From: RPQJ01 sp963746325
GTDB taxonomy: Bacteria; Pseudomonadota; Gammaproteobacteria; Steroidobacterales; Steroidobacteraceae
Direction of reading: 5' to 3'
NCBI GenBank assembly: GCA_963746325.1
Contig: CAVVBC010000030.1
Coordinates: 1 to 64,000 of the forward strand
Length of the DNA stretch: 64,000 bases
The notes beneath the pieces are model-generated. The model searched no databases. It was not told the origin of the DNA and saw only the letters and a list, made by a program, of their open reading frames with translations. A program made the translations under genes and the position numbers. Below, one piece after another: positions 1 to 8,741 of this stretch. The first letter of the stretch is position 1, and each line of letters opens with the position of its first letter.

Positions 1-1
1 G

Positions 2-1111
2 GTGGACCTGCGGGCCCGGGTCAGCGGCATCCTGCTGCAGACGCATTTCGAGGACGGCGCACTGGTCGAGAAGGGCCAGCTGCTGTTTTCGATCGACGCG
101 CGCGAATACCGCGCGCAGGTCAACAGTGCCCGCGCACAAGTGGCGTCGGCCGAGGCGAACCTCTATCGCGCCCGGCAGGACGTCGCGCGCTACGAGCCGC
201 TGCTGGCCGACGAGGCGATCAGCCGGCAGGTGTACGACAATGCCGTGGCCGCCGCGCGCCAGGCGCAGGCGCAGGTCGAGGCCAGCCGCGCCACCCTGCA
301 GGAAACGGAACTGGGCCTCGAATACGCAGAGGTGCGGGCGCCGCTCCACGGACGCATCGGCGCAACCCAGGTGTTTCCCGGCGGACTGATCACGGCCGGC
401 CAGACGGAACTCGCGACGATCTCGGCCGACGACCCGGCCTGGGTCTACTTCACGATCAGCGAGGCGGAACTGCTCGACTTCGAACGTCGCATGGGCGGGC
501 GGGAAGTGGCCGCGGACGACCCGCTGCGCAACGTGCAGCTGATCCTGAGCGACGGCTCGGTCTATCCCCTCCGCGGCCGAATCAACTTCAGCGACCGCGC
601 GCTCGACGCCACCACCGGCACCTACAAGCTGCGTGCCGAGTTCCCCAACCCGAACCACGCGTTGCTGCCGGGACTGTTCGCGCGGGTGCGGGCAACAGGC
701 GCCAAGCTCGACAATGCCCTGATCGTCCCGGACCGTGCGGTGCAGGAGCAGCTGGGCCGCTACTTCCTGACGGTCGTGGCTGACGGCGACAAGGCGGAGA
801 TGCGCCCGGTGACGCTGGGCCAGCGCTTCGGCAACCGGCAGGTGATCGTCGGCGGGCTGCAGGCGGGCGACCGCGTGGTGGTCGAGGGCATCCAGAAAGC
901 ACGCCCCGGCGCGTCGCTCAAGGTCGTGCCGGTCAAGCTCGAGGACTTCGACCGTCCCACCGGCGGCGACCCCGCGACCGACGCGGCGCGCGACCCCAGC
1001 CGCCACCGCGAACTGACCGGTACCGCGCCATGTCCCGCTTCTTCATCGACCGCCCGGTCCTTGCGATCGTGGTCTCGCTGTTCCTGCTGCTGGTGGGAAC
1101 GCTGTCGCTGA
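2..1111 (+). CDS. RND efflux periplasmic adaptor (HlyD/MFP family), 5' truncated by window edge
   Basis: Membrane-fusion protein that bridges an RND permease to an outer-membrane channel in the periplasm. The signal peptide and N-terminus lie outside the window; the visible GTG at base 2 is internal. Seen: lipoyl half-motif VSGILLQTHFEDGALVEKG at about residues 8-26, an alanine-rich coiled-coil hairpin at about 36-105, the second lipoyl half with VRAPLHGRIG, then beta-barrel and membrane-proximal strands ending near KVVPVKLEDF. The frame runs 82 bases into the downstream permease, and its last ~20 residues (rich in Cys, Arg, Ser) do not look like adaptor. A +1 shift would instead give a stop at about 1015, just before the permease start, so a frame error near 950-1010 is plausible. 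First gene of an adaptor-permease-channel operon. Confidence 0.85.
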   Translation: MDLRARVSGILLQTHFEDGALVEKGQLLFSIDAREYRAQVNSARAQVASAEANLYRARQDVARYEPLLADEAISRQVYDNAVAAARQAQAQVEASRATLQETELGLEYAEVRAPLHGRIGATQVFPGGLITAGQTELATISADDPAWVYFTISEAELLDFERRMGGREVAADDPLRNVQLILSDGSVYPLRGRINFSDRALDATTGTYKLRAEFPNPNHALLPGLFARVRATGAKLDNALIVPDRAVQEQLGRYFLTVVADGDKAEMRPVTLGQRFGNRQVIVGGLQAGDRVVVEGIQKARPGASLKVVPVKLEDFDRPTGGDPATDAARDPSRHRELTGTAPCPASSSTARSLRSWSRCSCCWWERCR

Positions 1112-4100
1112 TCGGCCTGCCGATCGGCGAGTTCCCGAACATCGCGCTGCCGACCGTGCAGGTCAACAGTTTCTACCTCGGTGCCAGCTCGGACGTGGTC
1201 GAGGAAGCGGTGACCGCGCCGATCGACCAGCAGATCAACGGCGCAACCGACATGCTGTACATCAGTTCGGTGAGCGGCGACGACGGCAGTTCGGCCATCA
1301 GCGTCACGTTCGCGCTCGAGCGCGATCCCGACCTGGCCGCGGTCGAGGTGCAGAACCGCGTCTCGCAGGCCAACTCGCAGCTGCCCGCCGAAGTCATCAA
1401 CGCGGGCATCACGGTGCTGAAGCAGTCGCCCGACGTGCTGATGTACTTCGCGCTGTACTCGCCCAAGGCCACCTACGACCCGCTGTTCATCAGCAACTAC
1501 GGCTTCGTCTACATCGTCGACGAACTGAAGCGCGTCAAGGGCGTGGGCGACGTCGAGGTGTTCGGCTCCGACTTCGGCATGCGCGTGTGGCTCAAGCCGG
1601 ACCGGATGGCCAGCCTGGGCATCACCGCCAACGACGTCGCGCAGGCCATCCGCGAGCAGAACGTGCAGGTGCCCGCCGGCCAGGTGGGCCAGCCGCCCGC
1701 CTCGCGCGGCCAGAGCTTCCAGTATTCCCTGCGCGTGAAGGGGCGCCTGGCCCAGTCCGCCGAGTTCGCCGACATCATCGTCGGCTCGAAGCCGGACGGC
1801 TCGTTCATCCGGGTCAAGGACATCGCCACCGTCGAACTCGGCGCGCGCACTTACAGCAACGTCTCCACGTTCAACGGCAACCCCGCGGCGGCGATCTCCG
1901 TCTCGCTGGTGCCCGGCGCCAACGCGCTCGAGACCGCGGCACTGGTCAAGGCCAAGCTCGATGAACTGGCCGATGCGTTTCCGCAGGACCTGGACTACAG
2001 CATCGTCTACGACACCTCGGCGTTCGTCGAAGCCTCGGTCGAGGAAGTCATCCACACCTTCATCGAGGCGCTGGTGCTGGTGCTGATCGTGGTGTTCCTG
2101 TTCCTGCAGAACTGGCGCACGACGCTGATCCCGATGCTGGCCGTGCCGGTGTCGCTGGTGGCAACCTTCGCCGCCTTCCAGTTGCTCGGTTTCACCATCA
2201 ACACCCTGTCGCTGTTCGGCATGGTGCTGGCCATCGGCATCGTGGTCGACGACGCGATCGTCGTGGTCGAGGCGGTCGAGCACAACATGCGCACGGGGCT
2301 CAAGGTGCGCGAGGCCACGATCAAGGCCATGGACGAAGTGCAGGGCCCGGTGATCGCGATCGCGCTGATCCTGGCGGCGGTGTTCGTGCCGATGGGCTTC
2401 ATCCCCGGCGTCACCGGCCAGCTGTACAAGCAGTTCGCCGTGACCGTGGCGGTGTCGACGGGGTTCTCGGCGCTGGTTGCGCTGACGCTGACACCCACGA
2501 TGTGCATCCTGCTGATGAAGCCGCACGAGGAGAGCAACGGGCCCGTGGCGCGATTCTTCAAGGGGTTCAACTCGGGCTTCGACTGGCTGAACGATCGCTA
2601 CGGCGTCGCGGCCGCAGTGCTCGCCCGCCGCACGCTGCTGGTGATGCTGACGCTGGGCATCGTCGTGCTGGTGACCGCGGGCCTGTTCCGCGCCGTGCCG
2701 ACCGGCTTCGTGCCGGACGAGGACAAGGGCGCCGTCTTCATGCAGGTGCTGCTGCCCGACGCGGCATCGCAGGAGCGCACCGCGGACGTGCTGGCGAAGC
2801 TCGAACCGCAGGTCCGCCAGATCGCGGGCGTCGACTCCGTGGTCGGCGTCACCGGCTTCGACCTGCTGTCGGGCACTGCCGCCTCGAACGGCGCGCTGGT
2901 GATCGTCAAGCTGAAGCCCTGGGCCGAGCGCACCACGCCGGAGACCGGCGTGCGTTCGATCCTGATGCAGCTCTACGGGCTCGGGCAGGGCATCCCCGAG
3001 GCGGTGGTGATGCCGTTCAATCCGCCGGCGCTGCCCGGCTTCGGCTCGGTGTCGGGCTTCTCACTGATGCTGCAGGCGCGCTCGAACCAGCCGCCCGCGG
3101 AACTCGCCGCGGTGGCGCAGGAATTCATCGCGGCGGCGCAGAAGCGGCCCGAGATCGGCCGCATCAGCACGACCTTCAGCGCGGCCACGCCGAACTACCA
3201 GCTGTTCGTCGACCGCGAGAAGGCGAAGAAGCTCGGCGTCCCGGTCAGCGACGTGTTCACGACGCTGCAGACGTTCCTCGGCGGCTACCAGGTGAACGAC
3301 TTCACCCGCTTCGGCCGCAACTACAAGGTGACGATGCAGGCCGAGTCCGATTTCCGCCAGGAAGTCACCGACATCTCGCGGCTGTTCGTGCGCAACAAGG
3401 ACGGCGGCATGGTGCCGCTCGACACGCTCACCACCTGGGAGCAGAGCACGGGCGCGCGCTTCCTGCAGCGCTTCAACCTGTATCGCACCGCGGCGTTCAG
3501 CGGCACGCCAGCGCCGGGCGCCAGCTCCGGCGACGCGATCCGCGCGCTGGAGGAAGTGGCGCGCGAGACGCTGCCGGAAGGCTACGACATCGAATGGTCC
3601 GGCCAGAGCAAGCAGGAAATCGAGGCCGGCAACAGTTCGACGATCGTGCTCGGCCTGTCGATCGTGGTGGTGTTCCTGTTCCTCGCGGCGCTGTACGAGA
3701 GTTGGGCGGTGCCCTTCGCGGTGCTGCTGGCGACGCCGTTCGGGTTCATGGGCGCCCTGTTCGCGCTCAAGACGGTCGGCATTCCGTTCAACGTCTACGG
3801 CCAGATCGGCCTGGTGACGCTGGTGGGCCTGTCGGCCAAGAACGCGATCCTGATCGTCGAGTTCGCCAAGCTGAACCGCGAACAGGGCATGCCGATCTAC
3901 GAGGCCGCGATGGCCGCGGCGCGCCTGCGCCTGCGGCCGATCCTGATGACCTCGCTGGCGTTCATCCTCGGCGTGGTGCCGCTGATGCTGGCGAGCGGCG
4001 CGGGCGCTGCGTCGAAGGTATCGGTCGGCATCACGGTGTTCGGCGGCATGCTCTGCGCCACCGTCTTCACGACACTGGCAGTGCCGGCGTTCTATGTGCT

Positions 4101-4179
4101 GATCCAGGGCCTGTCGGAACGGTTCGGCGGCAAGCCGCCGCACGCTCCCCAGGGGTCGACGGCGGAGGCCGCGACATGA
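1030..4179 (+). CDS. RND multidrug efflux permease (HAE1 family, AcrB/MexF-like)
   Basis: Proton-driven inner-membrane drug exporter of the AcrB class. At 1049 residues it is the family's usual length and starts SRFFIDRPVLAIVVS, the typical N-terminal amphipathic helix and TM1. The proton-relay pair in TM4 is intact (GMVLAIGIVVDDAI, D407 and D408, the same numbering as AcrB), as is the TM10 lysine in GLSAKNAILIVEF. Two large periplasmic loops separate TM1-2 and TM7-8. ATG at 1030 lies inside the end of the adaptor frame, and the stop overlaps the next start as ATGA, so adaptor, permease and channel form one operon. Substrate cannot be deduced. Confidence 0.95.
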   Translation: MSRFFIDRPVLAIVVSLFLLLVGTLSLIGLPIGEFPNIALPTVQVNSFYLGASSDVVEEAVTAPIDQQINGATDMLYISSVSGDDGSSAISVTFALERDPDLAAVEVQNRVSQANSQLPAEVINAGITVLKQSPDVLMYFALYSPKATYDPLFISNYGFVYIVDELKRVKGVGDVEVFGSDFGMRVWLKPDRMASLGITANDVAQAIREQNVQVPAGQVGQPPASRGQSFQYSLRVKGRLAQSAEFADIIVGSKPDGSFIRVKDIATVELGARTYSNVSTFNGNPAAAISVSLVPGANALETAALVKAKLDELADAFPQDLDYSIVYDTSAFVEASVEEVIHTFIEALVLVLIVVFLFLQNWRTTLIPMLAVPVSLVATFAAFQLLGFTINTLSLFGMVLAIGIVVDDAIVVVEAVEHNMRTGLKVREATIKAMDEVQGPVIAIALILAAVFVPMGFIPGVTGQLYKQFAVTVAVSTGFSALVALTLTPTMCILLMKPHEESNGPVARFFKGFNSGFDWLNDRYGVAAAVLARRTLLVMLTLGIVVLVTAGLFRAVPTGFVPDEDKGAVFMQVLLPDAASQERTADVLAKLEPQVRQIAGVDSVVGVTGFDLLSGTAASNGALVIVKLKPWAERTTPETGVRSILMQLYGLGQGIPEAVVMPFNPPALPGFGSVSGFSLMLQARSNQPPAELAAVAQEFIAAAQKRPEIGRISTTFSAATPNYQLFVDREKAKKLGVPVSDVFTTLQTFLGGYQVNDFTRFGRNYKVTMQAESDFRQEVTDISRLFVRNKDGGMVPLDTLTTWEQSTGARFLQRFNLYRTAAFSGTPAPGASSGDAIRALEEVARETLPEGYDIEWSGQSKQEIEAGNSSTIVLGLSIVVVFLFLAALYESWAVPFAVLLATPFGFMGALFALKTVGIPFNVYGQIGLVTLVGLSAKNAILIVEFAKLNREQGMPIYEAAMAAARLRLRPILMTSLAFILGVVPLMLASGAGAASKVSVGITVFGGMLCATVFTTLAVPAFYVLIQGLSERFGGKPPHAPQGSTAEAAT

Positions 4180-5564
4180 GCGCCCGTCGCCTGCTTGCCG
4201 CCGTGGTCGCGGCCACGCTGGCCGGTTGCGCCATCGGCCCGGACTACGAGCGGCCGGCCGACCTGCCGGCGCCGGTCGAGTTCCGTGGCGTCCTGTCGCC
4301 GCAACAGGCCGAGTCGATCGCCGACCTGCACTGGGCCGAGGCCTTCAACGACCCCGAGCTGCGCGCGGTGATCGAGACGGCGCTCGCCAACAACCTCGAC
4401 CTGCGTATCGCAGCCGCGCGAGTCGAAGAGTTCCGTGGCCGTGCGCGCGTCGCACGCAGCTACCTCGGGCCCAACCTCGGTGTCAGCGGCAGCACCTCGC
4501 CGGCGCCGGGCACGCCCGACGACAGCACCTATTCGCTGGGCCTCGCCCTCAACTGGGAGATCGACCTGTTCGGCCGGCTGCGGCGCGCGAACGAGGCGGC
4601 ACGGGCCCAGTTGCTGGCCACCGAGGACTTCCAGCGCGGCGTGGTCAACGCGCTGGTGGCCGACGTCGCCACGACGTGGTTCCGCCTGCGCGAGACCGAC
4701 GAGGAAGTCGCGATCATCAAGCGCACGATCGAGAGCCAGTCGGCATCGCTCGAGCTCATCCGCTCGCAGAAGCGCAACGGCATCGCGTCGGCCACCGAAG
4801 AGATGCAGGCCCTGTCGCAACTGGCGGCGACGCGTGCGCAACTGCCGCAGGCCGAGCTCACGCGCGTCCAGACCGAGAACCTGCTCAGGTTCCTGCTCGG
4901 CGGCGAGCCGGGCCCGGTCGCCCGCAGCAGCCAGCCGCTCGCCTTCCCGGTCCCGGCCGACATCCCGGTGGGCCTGCCTGCGCAATTGCTGGCGCGACGA
5001 CCCGACCTGCGCCAGCTCGAAAACGAATTGCACGCGGCCACCGCCAACGTGGGTGTGGCAGAGGCGACCCGCTTCCCGTACCTGTCGATCGGCCTGACGT
5101 CGTTCTTCGGCGTGATCAGCCCGGACCTCGGCAAGCTGCTGAACGGCAACGACCCGGCGCAGGACCTGTTCTCGATCGGTCCGTTCGTCAACATGCCGAT
5201 CTACCAGTCGGGTTACGGCACGGGCAACGTCGAGGTCGCTCGGGCACAGCTCAAGCAGTCAGAGCTCGCGTATCGCAAGGGTGTCCTGCAGGCCTTCCGC
5301 GAAACCGCAGATGCGCTGGCCGTCACCGACAAGACCCGCGACGTGATTGCCGAGACCGTGATCCGGCGGGACGCGGCCCGCCGGCTGCTCGACCTGCAGA
5401 AGAAGCGCTACATCGCCGGCGTGGTGAGCTACCTCGAAGTACTCGACGCCCAGCGGCAGCTGTTCGCGTCCGAGATCGAGCTGTCGCAGACGCAGCTGTC
5501 GCGCGCGCTCGGCTACGTCGACCTGTACCGCGCGCTGGGCGGTGGCTGGACACCGGCCAGGTAA
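4176..5564 (+). CDS. Outer-membrane efflux channel lipoprotein, NodT/OprM type
   Basis: TolC-like outer-membrane factor completing the tripartite pump. 462 residues. The start is the ATG of an ATGA overlap with the permease stop, implying translational coupling. The N-terminus is a lipoprotein signal with lipobox LAGC (Cys about 18), followed by AIGPDYERP, the hallmark opening of the NodT family. Two OEP repeats follow, each with long helices, at about 60-250 and 270-455; the phrase SLGLALNWEIDLFGRLRRA is a typical first-repeat signature. Intact. Predicted to be lipid-anchored in the outer membrane with the alpha-barrel in the periplasm. Confidence 0.93.
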   Translation: MSARRLLAAVVAATLAGCAIGPDYERPADLPAPVEFRGVLSPQQAESIADLHWAEAFNDPELRAVIETALANNLDLRIAAARVEEFRGRARVARSYLGPNLGVSGSTSPAPGTPDDSTYSLGLALNWEIDLFGRLRRANEAARAQLLATEDFQRGVVNALVADVATTWFRLRETDEEVAIIKRTIESQSASLELIRSQKRNGIASATEEMQALSQLAATRAQLPQAELTRVQTENLLRFLLGGEPGPVARSSQPLAFPVPADIPVGLPAQLLARRPDLRQLENELHAATANVGVAEATRFPYLSIGLTSFFGVISPDLGKLLNGNDPAQDLFSIGPFVNMPIYQSGYGTGNVEVARAQLKQSELAYRKGVLQAFRETADALAVTDKTRDVIAETVIRRDAARRLLDLQKKRYIAGVVSYLEVLDAQRQLFASEIELSQTQLSRALGYVDLYRALGGGWTPAR

Positions 5565-5615
5565 GCAGGCGCCGCGCGGCTGGCGGTCGCAATCGAGTGC
5601 GGCCAGGCCGCGCGG

Positions 5616-6068
5616 TCATTCACGCTCGGCGGTCCAGTTCAGCACGAACTTGCGGTGCTCGGCCCACGTCTGCCCGAGGATCCGGTCGCCGATCAGGCAG
5701 CCTGACGTATGGTACGGCCCCACGCCGTCCGTCGTCCGGAAGGCGAAGCAGACGCGGCCATTCGAGGCGCTCGCCTGCCCTGCTTCGATGACGCTGTCAT
5801 AGAACGAACCCCGGACCGTTCGATCGGGCGCGATCTCGAGCACCATCTGCTTGTCGTAGCGCGGTTCGTCGGGCGCGGTACGCAGGTCAACGACCCAGCG
5901 GCCAGCGAGCGCGGCCATGCCGGTCTGCGCGTCGCTCACGACTGCCGCCGTACTTGCCGGGACGGTGGCCGTGGCCGTCACCAGCGCGTCGCCCGCACGT
6001 GCCGTGGCGATGCCGGCGCACAGCGCAATCGACGCTGAGAGAAAAGCAGTCGCGTACTTTGCGCTCAT
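5616..6068 (-). CDS. Small secreted protein of unknown function
   Basis: About 150 residues if translation starts at the ATG at 6068, which has a GGAGAG Shine-Dalgarno about 9 bases upstream and opens a signal peptide (MSAKYATAFLSASIALC...ATARA). An upstream in-frame start would add 33 unlikely residues. The mature part has Trp-containing beta-type segments (GRWVVDLRT, RTVRGSFYDSVIE, VCFAFRT, SGCLIGDRILGQTWAE) resembling a small single-domain lipocalin-like or hydrolase-accessory fold, but no family is recognised. Two cysteines could form a disulfide in the periplasm. It faces the efflux operon convergently, so it is not part of it. Confidence 0.65.
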   Translation of the reverse strand: MSAKYATAFLSASIALCAGIATARAGDALVTATATVPASTAAVVSDAQTGMAALAGRWVVDLRTAPDEPRYDKQMVLEIAPDRTVRGSFYDSVIEAGQASASNGRVCFAFRTTDGVGPYHTSGCLIGDRILGQTWAEHRKFVLNWTAERE

Positions 6069-6163
6069 CGAGAACTCTCCAGCGAAATGGCAGGCGTGCA
6101 TCGCACGATGGCGGAGATTCGTACGGGAATGCGATCTGGATTCCGCGCTGGCGCCGAGCTCCC

Positions 6164-6823
6164 TCAACGGGCGAACCGCCCGTCACGCAGGAAGCGAGCG
6201 ACGTGGTCCGCGACGTCCGCAGCAAACAGCATCCCGACGTGGCTGTGCGGCACGACGATGTGATCATCGAGACCCGGTATCACGGTCTCGCTGACGGCGA
6301 CGGTGCCGTCGTTCTCGTCGTCGAAGCTGGCGAAGAACTGGCCTGCACCGAGCCGACGCGTGCCGGCGATCGCACCGAGGGCCGTGGGCGTGCCGCAGTT
6401 CCAGCAGCGCCCGCAGGGCTGCGCCAGTTCGTCGAGCACGTGCGGCCCGAGCAGCGGACGCAACAGCGCGAAGCGTGAAGCACCGACGGCCGCCCGGCTG
6501 CCGTTGAGCGGCGATCCCAGCAGCACGGCGTTGCCCGGCAGGTCGCGGATGCCGTGCTCGGCAAGACACTTGTATACGATCGCCCCGCCGAGGCTGTGGC
6601 CGACCAGGTGCACGCGCTCGGCCCCGGCACCGCGTTCACGCACGAAGGCCGCAAGTTCGGCGGCGATCTCGGCTGCACTGCCATGCAGCGACGGATAGGT
6701 GAAGACGTGCGCGTCGAACCCGTGCTGCGACTGCAGGCGCTGCCGCAACACGCCGAATTCGAGCCCGTTCATCCACAGGCCGTGGACCAGGACCACCGCA
6801 TCACGGCTCGAAACAGGGGACAT
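6164..6823 (-). CDS. Alpha/beta hydrolase (lipase/esterase-like)
   Basis: 219-residue serine hydrolase. Seen: oxyanion-loop motif VVLVHGLW near the N-terminus, nucleophile elbow GHSLGG with Ser77, and a C-terminal END/HSHVGM region that would supply the acid and histidine. The fold resembles the PGAP1/lipase-type alpha/beta hydrolases that act on esters; the substrate is unknown and there is no signal peptide. The start codon at 6823 lies inside the left arm of a palindromic repeat (6810-6891), so the first residues (MSPVSS) are repeat-encoded; the conserved fold begins right after. It is separated from aspS only by that repeat and may be read from the aspS side or from a promoter in the repeat. 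Confidence 0.85.
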   Translation of the reverse strand: MSPVSSRDAVVLVHGLWMNGLEFGVLRQRLQSQHGFDAHVFTYPSLHGSAAEIAAELAAFVRERGAGAERVHLVGHSLGGAIVYKCLAEHGIRDLPGNAVLLGSPLNGSRAAVGASRFALLRPLLGPHVLDELAQPCGRCWNCGTPTALGAIAGTRRLGAGQFFASFDDENDGTVAVSETVIPGLDDHIVVPHSHVGMLFAADVADHVARFLRDGRFAR

Positions 6824-6891
6824 TCACCTATTTCCGGCGCGCGGAGCGGGTGCAGACGAGTGGTGAAGAAACAGGTGAATGCCCCCGTTTC
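6810..6891. repeat. Imperfect palindrome between aspS and a hydrolase gene
   Basis: Inverted repeat with arms at 6810-6834 and 6868-6891. The left arm contains GGGGACATTCACCTATTTCC and the right arm GAAACAGGTGAATGCCCCC, complementary apart from a few mismatches; the loop is about 33 bases. It fills the gap from the aspS stop (6892) to beyond the hydrolase start and encodes that start codon. It looks like a REP-type extragenic palindrome and could terminate aspS transcription, although there is no T-run. Confidence 0.7.
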
Positions 6892-8667
6892 TCACTCCTT
6901 GATCGGCAGCTTGACGCGAATATGCAGGTCGCGCAGCTGCTGCTCGGACACCTCGGTGGGTGCGTCGGTCAGCGGGCAGGTGGCCGTCTGCGTCTTCGGG
7001 AACGCGATGACGTCACGGATCGAATCGGCGCCCGCCATCAGCATGGCGAGCCGATCGAGGCCGAACGCGATGCCGCCGTGCGGCGGCGCGCCGAACTTGA
7101 GCGCGTCGAGCAGGAAGCCGAACTTCTTCTCCGCTTCTTCCGCGCCGATGCCGAGCAGCTCGAACACCGTCGACTGCATCTCGTTGCGGTGGATACGCAC
7201 CGAGCCGCCGCCGATCTCGGAGCCGTTCAGCACCATGTCGTAGGCGCGCGCCAGCGCGTCGCCCGGATTAGCCTTGAGCGCGGACGGCTCGTCGTTGACC
7301 GGCGCCGTGAACGGATGGTGCATCGCAGCCCAGCGCTTCGAGTCCGGGTCCCATTCGAACATCGGGAAATCGACGACCCACAGCGGCGCCCAGCCGGTGC
7401 GCACGAGGCCGAGGTCCTGGCCGACCTTGATGCGCAGCGCGCCGATCGCGTCGTTGACGACCTTGGCCTTGTCGGCGCCGAAGAAAACCAGGTCGCCGGT
7501 CTGCGCGCCCGTGCGGCTCATCAGGCCGGCGACCGCGTCGTCGGACAGGAACTTGAGGATCGGGGACTGCAGGCCTTCGCGGCCTTTCGCCGCGTCGTTC
7601 ACCTTGACGTAGGCGAGGCCCTTCGCGCCATAGCGCGCGACGAACGCGGTGTAGTCGTCGATCTGCTTGCGCGAAAGCTTTTCGCCGCCGCCCGGCACGC
7701 GCAACGCGGCGACGCGGCCTTCCGCATCGCCCGCCGGGCCGGAGAACACCTTGAAATCGCAGTCCTTCACCAGGTCCGCGACGTCGACCAGCTCGAGCGC
7801 GATGCGCAGGTCGGGCTTGTCGGAGGCGTAGCGACGCATCGCCTCGGCGTAGGTCATGCGCGGGAACGGCTCCGGCAGCGACTGGCCAAGCACGTCCTGG
7901 AACAGCTTGCGCACCAGCGCTTCCATCAGGCCCATGATGTCATCGCGCGTCAGGAACGACGTCTCGATGTCGAGCTGGGTGAACTCGGGCTGCCGGTCGG
8001 CGCGCAGGTCCTCGTCGCGGAAGCAGCGCACGATCTGGTAGTAGCGGTCGAAGCCCGCCATCATCAGCAGCTGCTTGAAGATCTGCGGCGACTGCGGCAG
8101 CGCGAAGAACTTGCCCGGTTGCGTGCGGCTCGGCACCAGGTAGTCGCGCGCACCTTCGGGTGTCGCCTTGGTCAGCATCGGCGTCTCGACGTCGATGAAG
8201 CCGTTGCCGTCCAGGTATTCGCGCATCGAGCGCGTGATGGCATGCCGCTGGCGCAGCCGCTTCTGCATCACGTCGCGGCGCAGGTCGATGTAGCGGTACT
8301 TGAGCCGCGTCTCTTCCTTCACTTCCTCGTCGAGCTGGAACGGAATCGGCTCGGACCGGTTCAGCACCTCGATGCCGCGCGCGAGCAACTCGACCTGGCC
8401 CGATGCAAGGTTGGAGTTCGCCGTGCCCGCAGGACGCGGGCGCACCGTGCCGGTGACCTTGATGACCCATTCGCCGCGCAGGCGCTCTGCCTCGGCGAAG
8501 ACGTTGGCCGCATCGGGGTCGAAGACCACCTGCAGCAGGCCGTCGCGGTCGCGCAGGTCGACGAAGATGACCCCGCCGTGGTCACGGCGGCGGCTGACCC
8601 AGCCCGCGACTTCGACGGTGGAACCGACGAGGCGCTCGTTGACGTCGCCGCAATAATGAGTGCGCAT
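6892..8667 (-). CDS. aspS: Aspartyl-tRNA synthetase
   Basis: Class II aminoacyl-tRNA synthetase charging tRNA-Asp. 591 residues, matching the ~590-residue bacterial type with its GAD insertion. Start chosen at 8667 because MRTHYCGDV aligns with the conserved bacterial N-terminus; another ATG two codons upstream is possible. Visible: OB-fold anticodon-binding domain at 1-105, class II motif 2 (FRDEDLRADRQPEFTQLD), and motif 3 (GGIAFGLDRLAMLM). Residue 30 is His in RRRDHGG, where E. coli has Leu; in the Pseudomonas enzyme a His here marks a relaxed enzyme that also charges tRNA-Asn for GatCAB amidation. Downstream of DUF502 and fmdB, a common cluster. Confidence 0.97.
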   Translation of the reverse strand: MRTHYCGDVNERLVGSTVEVAGWVSRRRDHGGVIFVDLRDRDGLLQVVFDPDAANVFAEAERLRGEWVIKVTGTVRPRPAGTANSNLASGQVELLARGIEVLNRSEPIPFQLDEEVKEETRLKYRYIDLRRDVMQKRLRQRHAITRSMREYLDGNGFIDVETPMLTKATPEGARDYLVPSRTQPGKFFALPQSPQIFKQLLMMAGFDRYYQIVRCFRDEDLRADRQPEFTQLDIETSFLTRDDIMGLMEALVRKLFQDVLGQSLPEPFPRMTYAEAMRRYASDKPDLRIALELVDVADLVKDCDFKVFSGPAGDAEGRVAALRVPGGGEKLSRKQIDDYTAFVARYGAKGLAYVKVNDAAKGREGLQSPILKFLSDDAVAGLMSRTGAQTGDLVFFGADKAKVVNDAIGALRIKVGQDLGLVRTGWAPLWVVDFPMFEWDPDSKRWAAMHHPFTAPVNDEPSALKANPGDALARAYDMVLNGSEIGGGSVRIHRNEMQSTVFELLGIGAEEAEKKFGFLLDALKFGAPPHGGIAFGLDRLAMLMAGADSIRDVIAFPKTQTATCPLTDAPTEVSEQQLRDLHIRVKLPIKE

Positions 8668-8741
8668 GGGCATGGGAAAAGTCCGCAAAAAGGGGTGCCG
8701 CAACCGGCCAGGGCCGGCCCGCAAGGCTCAGCCGGAGAATG

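Noticed and set aside
760..2526. Long open frame (588 codons) on the strand opposite the RND permease
   Set aside because: Composition dominated by His/Arg/Asp/Gln as in reverse-frame reading of GC-rich genes; no domain, and the permease is unmistakable.
2502..4175. Extension of the NodT frame upstream through the permease
   Set aside because: The upstream part is a wrong-frame reading of the permease; the lipoprotein signal at 4176 marks the real start.
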